Assembly: GCA_045587205.1 (NCBI GenBank)
Contig: JAZNBV010000028.1
Coordinates: forward strand, 1 to 6,219
Length of the DNA stretch: 6,219 bases
Direction: 5' to 3'
DNA from: SIG78 sp045587205
GTDB lineage: Bacteria; Verrucomicrobiota; Lentisphaeria; Victivallales; Victivallaceae
The notes below the pieces were generated by a model. It worked only from the letters and a program-made list of their open reading frames with translations. It searched no databases and had not been told where the DNA came from. Positions within the stretch are counted from its first letter, which is position 1. Every line of letters starts with the position of its first letter. Positions 1-4,707 of the stretch are shown piece after piece. Made by a program: the position numbers and the translations under genes.

Positions 1-10
1 GTAAAAACGT

Positions 11-40
11 TGCGGGGTAGAGCAGTGGCAGCTCGTCAGG
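11..40 (+). pseudogene. 5' half of an initiator tRNA (tRNA-fMet fragment)
   Basis: These 30 bases match the first 30 bases of the complete tRNA-fMet at 279-353 (minus strand) at 27 positions. The match covers T1, the 5' acceptor strand GCGGGG, the whole D arm and the 5' strand of the anticodon stem (TCAGG). It ends at the first base or so of the anticodon loop: the next bases are CGAATCAAAT instead of CTCATAA. No 3' half follows within the window, so it cannot form a tRNA. The D stem here is GAGC/GCTC, fully paired, whereas the intact copy has a G-U pair. The fragment therefore more likely derives from another tRNA-fMet copy than from the neighbour. A breakpoint in the anticodon loop resembles a tRNA attachment-site remnant; that is an inference. 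Confidence 0.75.
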
Positions 41-42
41 CG

Positions 43-63
43 AATCAAATGCTTGATTTTTTT
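43..63 (+). terminator. Possible weak rho-independent terminator after the tRNA fragment
   Basis: A 6-bp AT-rich stem, AATCAA (43-48) with TTGATT (53-58), has a 4-base loop. The 3' arm runs directly into a T tract at 57-63. The stem is weak, so this may be only a by-product of AT-rich sequence. If real, it would end a transcript entering from the left through the tRNA half. Confidence 0.3.
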
Positions 64-238
64 CAAAGCAGTGTTATTTTAATGTCAAGGCGGGAATTTT
101 GCACACATTTTGCACACAGATTGAACACAAAAGGCGGCGGATTTCCCGGTTTTCGACATTAACAGAGGATCTTTCAAAACAACAAAGGCAGCGTGGAAAA
201 CCGAGGCGTGTCTGCTGCAACTTCTCTAATTTGAGCGT
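64..238. other. Stretch with no convincing gene
   Basis: I see no supported gene here. On the minus strand a frame is open from a TAG near 226 to a TGA at 85-87. It would end in a Cys-rich tail (FCVQSVCKMCAKFPP), and its only ATG gives 24 residues. The tail could be the end of a broken integrase beside the tRNA fragment, but it has no recognisable domain. The only clear structure is the 11-bp tandem duplication at 97-118. Confidence 0.5.
97..118. repeat. Perfect 11-bp tandem repeat (2 copies)
   Basis: TTTTGCACACA occurs twice back to back (97-107 and 108-118) without mismatch. It reads TGTGTGCAAAA twice on the minus strand. Two copies are too few to call iterons. A slippage duplication or a paired protein-binding site are both possible. 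Confidence 0.8.
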
Positions 239-269
239 AAAAAAAGGAACTTACGAATTGTAAGTTCCT
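239..269 (-). terminator. Rho-independent terminator of the initiator tRNA gene
   Basis: A perfect 10-bp stem (245-254 with 260-269) closes a 5-base loop (255-259). On the minus strand it is followed by seven T (complement of A239-A245). It begins about 10 bases beyond the encoded CCA of the tRNA. There is no matching T tract on the plus strand, so it acts for the tRNA transcript only. Confidence 0.9.
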
Positions 270-278
270 GAATCTCAT

Positions 279-353
279 TGGTAGCGGGGAGTGGAATCGA
301 ACCACTGACCTTCAGGTTATGAGCCTGATAAGCTACCACTGCTCTACCCCGCA
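279..353 (-). tRNA. Initiator tRNA-Met (CAU), tRNA-fMet
   Basis: The cloverleaf is complete. The acceptor stem is GCGGGG/CCCCGC with an unpaired first position (T1 against T72). The D arm is GAGC/GCTT, the anticodon stem TCAGG/CCTGA around loop CTCATAA (anticodon CAT), and the T arm AGTGG-TTCGATT-CCACT. A CCA end is encoded (279-281). Initiator features are the lack of a Watson-Crick pair at 1:72, which in known bacterial initiators permits formylation and excludes EF-Tu, and the A11:T24 pair in the D stem. The anticodon stem has A29:T41 followed by two G:C pairs, where most bacterial initiators have three consecutive G:C pairs. It starts translation by carrying formyl-methionine to the ribosomal P site. 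It is a single-gene unit with its own promoter and terminator. Confidence 0.95.
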
Positions 354-379
354 GTATTTTCTCTTTCGAGTTCGCAATT

Positions 380-407
380 AATATAGCACTTGTTTTTTAT
401 TTGTCAA
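380..407 (-). promoter_or_regulatory. Sigma70-type promoter of the tRNA-fMet gene
   Basis: Read on the minus strand, a perfect -35 box TTGACA (402-407) stands 16 bases from a -10 box TATATT (380-385). A TG one base upstream of the -10 box makes it an extended -10. Transcription should start near 372-374, leaving a leader of about 20 bases before the mature tRNA 5' end at 353. The near-consensus strength fits a stable-RNA gene. Confidence 0.85.
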
Positions 408-455
408 ATTTTATTTATTGTTTTTTTGGAGTTTATCGATTGCGTCGATTCTAAA

Positions 456-495
456 AGTAAACGCACGCTCTTTTTTAGAGTCGTGTGCGTTTACT
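456..495. repeat. Long hairpin immediately before the transposase-remnant start
   Basis: AGTAAACGCAC (456-466) is the perfect reverse complement of GTGCGTTTACT (485-495). Inside, CTCT (468-471) can pair with AGAG (477-480) around a T-rich loop, giving an almost continuous hairpin. It ends at the base before an ATG (496-498) and 12 bases before the next one (508-510). It could be an insertion-sequence end or a structure that limits read-through expression of the transposase. There is no T tract after it on the plus strand, so it is not a normal terminator. Confidence 0.7.
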
Positions 496-750
496 ATGAC
501 AAATTTTATGGAGAAACACATAGGTCATCTAACCCAAACAGAACGGCATCGCATTGAGAAATTGCTCCGGCAACAGAAAAATTTTCAAGAAATTGCATAA
601 TCGTTGAATTATCCACGTTCAACGATTATGCGAGAAGTCTTAAAACATCGGCAGGAAAGTTGCAAAACTCCCCTCCCCTCCAACAACTTCCCAATAGTTG
701 TGTTAAGCGGCGTAATTGTGAACTTGTGCGGCTGTAATGAACTGAAAAGT
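496..750 (+). pseudogene. IS30-family transposase, 5' remnant (HTH region), interrupted
   Basis: From ATG 508 (or 496) the frame reads a typical IS30-family N-terminus: HLTQTERHRIEKLLRQQKNF, then QEIA, a TAA stop (598-600), and in the same frame SLNYPRSTIMREVLKHRQES. The two halves make one helix-turn-helix domain that would bind the element's terminal repeats; only the stop separates them. After about codon 60 the conserved frame seems to shift: frame 3 at 693-734 gives NSCVKRRNCELVRL, the Cys-containing segment that follows the HTH in some IS30 relatives. Frame 1 resumes with CGCNEL at 727-744. No catalytic DDE domain follows, so at least 250 codons are missing. It cannot encode an active transposase. 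The exact edges of the inserted DNA are not visible. Confidence 0.7.
595..631. repeat. Perfect 14-bp inverted repeat spanning the transposase stop codon
   Basis: GCATAATCGTTGAA (595-608) is exactly complementary to TTCAACGATTATGC (618-631), with a 9-base loop. The TAA that breaks the transposase frame lies inside the left arm at 598-600. See the matching finding for how the two may be connected. Confidence 0.9.
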
Positions 751-872
751 TCATCTTGGAGTGGCAAATTCAAGAATAAATGCTATTGTAATATGTCGTT
801 CGGGACTTTCGTGTTAAATATTAAGGATTCAGGCGTTTTTTATATATACCACCTCCCGAAGTTTTCAATCAA
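751..872. other. AT-rich spacer without a recognised feature
   Basis: The frame continuing from the transposase remnant stays open to 900, but its translation has low-complexity, AT-driven composition and matches no family I know. There is no initiation signal and no clear promoter. I read this as intergenic sequence left after loss of the rest of the insertion sequence. Confidence 0.5.
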
Positions 873-892
873 GTCCGGAATTTTTTCCGGAC
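873..892. promoter_or_regulatory. Perfect palindrome, candidate operator of the beta-galactosidase gene
   Basis: GTCCGGAA, a TTTT spacer, then TTCCGGAC form an 8+8 perfect inverted repeat. Its right arm occupies the position where a -35 box would sit for the -10 box at 908-913. A dimeric regulator bound here would block or replace -35 recognition, as expected for a substrate-controlled glycosidase gene. No T tract follows, which argues against a terminator. No regulator gene lies in the window. Confidence 0.5.
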
Positions 893-904
893 AGCAGTGA
901 TTAA

Positions 905-913
905 TGCTATATT
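905..913 (+). promoter_or_regulatory. Extended -10 promoter of the beta-galactosidase gene
   Basis: TATATT (908-913) carries a TG at 905-906, an extended -10 element. The 17-bp-distant -35 position (885-890, TTCCGG) is poor and lies in the palindrome. The start site would be near 920, giving a leader of about 44 bases. The ten bases TGCTATATTA are identical to the -10 region of the tRNA promoter on the other strand. Confidence 0.55.
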
Positions 914-963
914 ACTGCGGTAACGATTTTTATAACTGATTTTTCGTAAAAGGAGTTCTGCTT

Positions 964-3900
964 ATGCATATCAGACGCAGCGATTTTACCAGTCCTGAAC
1001 ATCTCGGCAGCAGACGGTTGCCTGCACGTGCAACTTTTTTCCACTTTCAGAATACTGAACAGGCAAAAAAGGTTTTTAAGCAGTTTTCGCCTTTCTATAT
1101 AGAGCTCGATGGTACCTGGCTGTTCCGATATACCACCGATCCGGAATCACTCTCATTTGATAAATCCAATAACGATTGGTGTGAATGTCAGGTTCCTGAT
1201 TCCTGGGCTATGCGCGGATTTGACCGCCCCCACTATACCAATGTGGTTATGCCTTTTAAAGAAATGCCTCCAGAAGTGCCGGCGTGCAATCCAACCGGTG
1301 TTTATCAACGATCTTTTGAACTGCCGGAGCAGTGGAAAAACCGCCGTACTGTTATTCATTTTGAAGGTGCGGAAAGTTACTTTGTGCTTTTTGTCAATGG
1401 GAAAAAGGCTGGAGACTCAAAGGATTCGCGCGGTGCATCTGAATTTGATATATCTTCATTTCTGACTCCCGGCAGGAATGAACTTACGGTTGTTGTGATC
1501 AAATGGTCGGATGCCACTTTTATTGAAGATCAGGATCACTGGTATCTGCCCGGACTTTCAAGATCAGTCTATCTTTATTCCACTGATCTTGAATATATTG
1601 GAGATATTTTTGCCCGCACCACGCTTGAAAATGATATGCTGACCGGAGTGCTTGATCTTGAGGTATGCTGCGGTTTCACCAATGGTATGCCGGAAGATTT
1701 CACGCTCAATGCCTCTCTATTCGATCCCGACGGCGCACTTGCCTGGCAAACTGATACCGGTCACGGTAATGCGTTCGGTATATTCGGCAACAGTCAGGAT
1801 CCTGCCCGGGTGATGCGGCAGCTTCAAATCCGTCTGCAGAATGTCAGACGCTGGAGTGCTGAAACACCGCATCTTTACACGCTTTGTGTTGAATTATTTG
1901 ACTGTCAGGGGAAACTCAAGGATGCCGCCTCGATCCGTATAGGATTCCGGCGTTATGAAGTCAGAAACCGCGAATTTCTGGTCAATGGCAAACGGGTCAT
2001 CATCAACGGTGTAAACCGCCACGAGCATCATCCGGAACTCGGCAAAGCGGTACCGTATGAAACGCTCCGGCAGGATATTATAACTATGAAGCGTTTCAAT
2101 ATCAACGCGGTCCGAACCAGCCACTATCCGGCAGCACCGGAACTTTACGACCTGTGCGATGAATTCGGACTTTATGTTATTGACGAAGCCAATCTGGAGC
2201 ATCACGCCTTTTATAACGACTTCTGCCGCAATCCCCAGTGGACCGCGGCATTTACAGACCGTGCGGTACGTATGTTTGAACGGGATAAAAACCACGCCTG
2301 TATTTATGCCTGGAGTCTGGGCAATGAATCCGGAGCAGGTGCCAATCACGCGGCTATGGCAGGTTATCTGCGGTTCCGCGATACATCGCGTCTTATTCAT
2401 TATGAAGGCTGTCTCCGGCGAGGAGAGGATAAAAGCTGGTGGGAAAAGGTTCCGCCGCATCTGCTGACAGACTTTATCAGCCCTATGTATCCGGAGCTTG
2501 AAATTCTGGAACGCTGGTCGCAGCTCAACCACGATGACCGCCCATTTATTATGTGCGAATACTCTCACGCTATGGGCAACAGCAACGGCAGTCTGGCTGA
2601 TTATTTTGATGCTTTTGAAAGACTCCCCGGCGTTCAGGGCGGTTTTATCTGGGAATGGCTGGATCACGGTATTACAAAAACCGGTGCCAACGGGAAAAAA
2701 TACTGGTGTTACGGCGGAGATTTCGGAGATTTACCCAATGATGCAAACTTCTGTACCGACGGAATTGTCTGGCCCGACCGGAAACCGCACCCTGCCCTCT
2801 GGGAATTCAAATATCTGGCACGCCCTGTCAAAGTTCGCAAAATTGACGATCAGGGCAATATCGAAGTTGAAAACTGCCGTTATTTTACTACACTGGATGA
2901 CCTTGATCTGAATTGGTCGCTTTGTGTGGACGGCAAAACGGTCTGTTCGGGTATAGAAACTGTGCCGCTTATTCTTCCGCAGCAGCGCGGATTGCGAGCT
3001 CCAGCCGCTGACCGTGCAGAATTCAACGCTCCCGACGGCATAACTCACCGCTGGCGAACCAAGCTGCCATTGGAAATTCCGTCGGTCCAGCCTGGAGAAA
3101 AATGTATTGTAAAAGTCAGTTTCACATTGAAAAATGCTACCTCCTGGGCTGAAAAAGGCTTTGAAGTAGCCTGGGATTCTTTTGAAATCACCCCCGTTGT
3201 TTACACAGCAGCTCCACCTGTCGCAGCCGTTAAGTGTATCTGTACTGCATTTGACGGAGGCGCACAACTGACTTCAGGTGATCTGACTGCCTCTATTGAC
3301 ATAAATGGTCTCTACTCACTGAAATACAAAGATTTTGAACTTCTGCAAAAAGGTATTGTTTTCAATATCTGGCGGGCTGCCACGGATAATGACGGCATCA
3401 AACTCAAAACCGATCTGGAATTCCGTCCTTACCGCAACAGTACCGGAGTAAATCCGGACGCTAAAGCCGGAATGCTCCGCAAATGGCTGAACGCAGGTCT
3501 TGATGAAGTGCAAATCTCTGCCGGAAAATTTGATATTGAAAATGATACTGTCACACTGCACAGCATTGTACGCGCGCCGGGTATTACCAATGCTCAAATG
3601 GATTTCATCCAGAGTTTCAGAGCATTGTCAAACGGTGCTGTTGAAGCGGTTTTTGAGTATCTGGTGCCGGCGGAATTTGAAAAACTTCCCAGGCTGGGGG
3701 TTACGCTGCAGTTGGCAAAAGTTATGAATCAACTGGAGTATTTCGGTCTGGGGCCCTATGAAAACTATTGCGACCGCAGAGCCGGCAGCACTCCCGGCAG
3801 ATACAGCACTACTGCTGAAGATATGTTTGTACCTTACATTATGCCGCAGGAAAACGGCAACCGTTCCGGGGTAGAATATGCTGCATTCCGTCCGTCAGAC

Positions 3901-4191
3901 AACAATGGCACCGGGCTGCTGATCGCGGCTCCGGGAACAATGGAATTTTCCGCGTTGCGGTACAGTATCGATCAACTGTGGAAATCGTTCCACTCCGGAG
4001 AACTTGTGGAAGAAGATGGCGTATTTGTCAACTGCGACTGCCGTCTGCGCGGGCTGGGTACTGCAACTTGCGGCCCGGATGTCAGACCGGAATATGAAAT
4101 CAATCCGGGCAGTTACCGTTTTTCATTGCGTCTGGCAGCATTGGAAACTGCAGAGGATGCGGCAGTGCTGGCAAGAAAAATTATGCGGTGA
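964..4191 (+). CDS. lacZ: Beta-galactosidase, LacZ type (glycoside hydrolase family 2)
   Basis: This enzyme hydrolyses terminal beta-D-galactosyl residues from lactose and other beta-galactosides by a retaining mechanism. It has no signal peptide, so it should be cytoplasmic. The 1075 residues match the long, five-domain LacZ form. In order: sugar-binding jelly roll (~44-212), first Ig-like domain (~215-330), TIM barrel (~332-625), second Ig-like domain (~645-735) and the C-terminal beta-galactosidase small-chain domain (~765-1062, with FGLGPYENY at 927-935). The acid/base is Glu455 in WSLGNESG and the nucleophile is Glu532 in MCEYSHAMGNS. Further matches to E. coli LacZ are NRHEHHP (351-357), His387 in RTSHYP, metal ligands Glu412 and His414 in DEANLEHH, and Tyr509 in SPMYPE. 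A ribosome site AAAAGGAG (948-955) stands 8 bases before the ATG. The gene is intact and transcribed alone. A fragment of it (1276-1347) is duplicated downstream. Confidence 0.95.
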   Translation: MHIRRSDFTSPEHLGSRRLPARATFFHFQNTEQAKKVFKQFSPFYIELDGTWLFRYTTDPESLSFDKSNNDWCECQVPDSWAMRGFDRPHYTNVVMPFKEMPPEVPACNPTGVYQRSFELPEQWKNRRTVIHFEGAESYFVLFVNGKKAGDSKDSRGASEFDISSFLTPGRNELTVVVIKWSDATFIEDQDHWYLPGLSRSVYLYSTDLEYIGDIFARTTLENDMLTGVLDLEVCCGFTNGMPEDFTLNASLFDPDGALAWQTDTGHGNAFGIFGNSQDPARVMRQLQIRLQNVRRWSAETPHLYTLCVELFDCQGKLKDAASIRIGFRRYEVRNREFLVNGKRVIINGVNRHEHHPELGKAVPYETLRQDIITMKRFNINAVRTSHYPAAPELYDLCDEFGLYVIDEANLEHHAFYNDFCRNPQWTAAFTDRAVRMFERDKNHACIYAWSLGNESGAGANHAAMAGYLRFRDTSRLIHYEGCLRRGEDKSWWEKVPPHLLTDFISPMYPELEILERWSQLNHDDRPFIMCEYSHAMGNSNGSLADYFDAFERLPGVQGGFIWEWLDHGITKTGANGKKYWCYGGDFGDLPNDANFCTDGIVWPDRKPHPALWEFKYLARPVKVRKIDDQGNIEVENCRYFTTLDDLDLNWSLCVDGKTVCSGIETVPLILPQQRGLRAPAADRAEFNAPDGITHRWRTKLPLEIPSVQPGEKCIVKVSFTLKNATSWAEKGFEVAWDSFEITPVVYTAAPPVAAVKCICTAFDGGAQLTSGDLTASIDINGLYSLKYKDFELLQKGIVFNIWRAATDNDGIKLKTDLEFRPYRNSTGVNPDAKAGMLRKWLNAGLDEVQISAGKFDIENDTVTLHSIVRAPGITNAQMDFIQSFRALSNGAVEAVFEYLVPAEFEKLPRLGVTLQLAKVMNQLEYFGLGPYENYCDRRAGSTPGRYSTTAEDMFVPYIMPQENGNRSGVEYAAFRPSDNNGTGLLIAAPGTMEFSALRYSIDQLWKSFHSGELVEEDGVFVNCDCRLRGLGTATCGPDVRPEYEINPGSYRFSLRLAALETAEDAAVLARKIMR
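1276..1347 (+). repeat. Source copy of a 72-bp direct repeat, inside the beta-galactosidase gene
   Basis: This stretch encodes residues 105-128 of the enzyme, in the sugar-binding domain. It aligns with E. coli LacZ (the NPTG segment), so it is native to this gene. It recurs at 4469-4540 on the same strand with three differences. Confidence 0.95.
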
Positions 4192-4223
4192 TATACCGCT
4201 GTATTAAGGTTATTTCTGTAAAA

Positions 4224-4268
4224 AGATGCTGCTGCAAACTTTGCGTTTGCAGCAGCATCTGATTTTTT
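4224..4268 (+). terminator. Strong rho-independent terminator of the beta-galactosidase gene
   Basis: A perfect 16-bp GC-containing stem (4224-4239 with 4245-4260) closes a 5-base loop and is followed by six T (4263-4268). It starts 32 bases after the stop codon. On the minus strand the stem is followed by four T, so it may also stop the convergent transcript from the right. Confidence 0.93.
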
Positions 4269-4281
4269 CTGACAACTGTTT

Positions 4282-4468
4282 TCAGTTGACTGTGTCAACC
4301 GAAAACTGTTTGGCTATGTTGCCGAATCTGTCGTATGTCTGCATATTCATATCTTTATCGATATAACGCAGCAGCATATTGATATATTCGCGCGGAACCA
4401 CGTGAGGCGGAGTTGCCTTATCCGGAGCCCACGCCGCCTGCGATGCACTCTTGAGAATCACACTGAAT
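4282..4468 (-). pseudogene. Unidentified 3' reading-frame remnant
   Basis: About 61 codons on the minus strand are open and end in TGA (4282-4284). The translation looks protein-like (VPREYINMLLRYIDKD, then NMQTYDRFGN), but I do not recognise the family. The frame has no start with a ribosome site. Upstream it enters the captured beta-galactosidase patch, where it meets a TGA within a few codons. I read it as the 3' end of a gene that lost its beginning when the patch was joined. It is in a different frame from the recombinase fragment upstream. It could instead be non-coding sequence that is open by chance. Confidence 0.35.
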
Positions 4469-4679
4469 GTGCCGGCATGCAATCCAACTGGTGTTCATCA
4501 ACGATCTTTTGAACTGCCGGAGCAGTGGAAAAACCGCCGTCATCATAGGACTCATTGATCAACTGCCAGCCGTTGGATTTTTGACTGGCAATATAGTTTA
4601 CTGCCGCATCCCGTTGAGCATCAAGCGAGTTGAACTCCTGTTCCAACCCATCTTCGTGGCTCTTACGAGGCATAATCAT
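4458..4679 (-). pseudogene. Serine recombinase N-terminal fragment fused to antisense lacZ sequence
   Basis: The first ~50 codons from ATG 4679 match the N-terminal catalytic domain of large serine recombinases: RKS (the Ser is the expected nucleophile), GLEQEFNSLDAQRD, AVNYIASQKSNGW, then YDDGGFS. Such enzymes cut and rejoin DNA at attachment sites. The usual first beta strand before the R-x-S motif is absent, since the protein starts MIMPRKS. After DDGGFS the frame enters the antisense strand of the 72-bp lacZ copy, adds about 22 unrelated residues and stops at 4458-4460. The rest of the catalytic domain, the DNA-binding domain and the zinc/coiled-coil region are missing. The product would be ~73 residues and inactive as a recombinase. 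It starts 28 bases after the stop of the glycosidase gene and is probably co-transcribed with it. Confidence 0.8.
4469..4540 (+). repeat. Captured 72-bp copy of an internal beta-galactosidase gene segment
   Basis: It is 69/72 identical to 1276-1347, in direct orientation at an offset of 3193. Read in the lacZ frame, two of the three differences are synonymous (Ala GCG/GCA, Thr ACC/ACT) and one changes Tyr to His. All three fall in the first 28 bases. The last 14 bases, GGAAAAACCGCCGT, are also what a recombinase gene needs to encode its conserved DGGFS on the other strand. This end is therefore a shared microhomology, and the securely lacZ-derived part is 4469-4526. Confidence 0.95.
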
Positions 4680-4685
4680 TATCAA

Positions 4686-4692
4686 CTCACCT
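4686..4692 (-). promoter_or_regulatory. Ribosome binding site that sets the recombinase-fragment start
   Basis: AGGTGAG on the minus strand lies 6 bases before ATG 4679. It directly abuts TTG 4685 and is 12 bases before ATG 4673. It therefore favours ATG 4679 (protein MIMPRKS) over the other two. Confidence 0.6.
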
Positions 4693-4707
4693 TTACTTTA
4701 AGAGATT

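Noticed and set aside
11..278. Split tRNA with a group I intron in the anticodon loop
   Set aside because: The 5' half breaks at an intron-like position, but no 3' half (CCTGAAGG, GTTCGATTCC) follows on the plus strand and no intron core elements are visible.
405..509. CAAATTTTAT present twice (405-414 and 500-509), as a possible target-site duplication
   Set aside because: It is a 10-bp, very AT-rich word in AT-rich surroundings. IS30-type duplications are only a few bases long and no IS ends adjoin it.
604..900. 98-residue open frame after the transposase stop
   Set aside because: The ATG is assigned from a TTG with no ribosome site. Only the first ~25 residues match an IS30 HTH; the rest is AT-driven sequence without homology. 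It is part of the pseudogene.
912..923. TTAC-TGCG-GTAA as a second operator at the lacZ start site
   Set aside because: The 4-bp arms are too short to support a binding site.
1894..2667. 257-residue minus-strand open frame
   Set aside because: It lies wholly opposite the beta-galactosidase catalytic domain, whose sense frame is strongly conserved. It is an antisense shadow.
4273..4299. Short inverted repeats CAACTG/CAGTTG and GTTGAC/GTCAAC after the lacZ terminator
   Set aside because: They are overlapping 6-bp arms without a T tract, compatible with chance beside a much stronger terminator.
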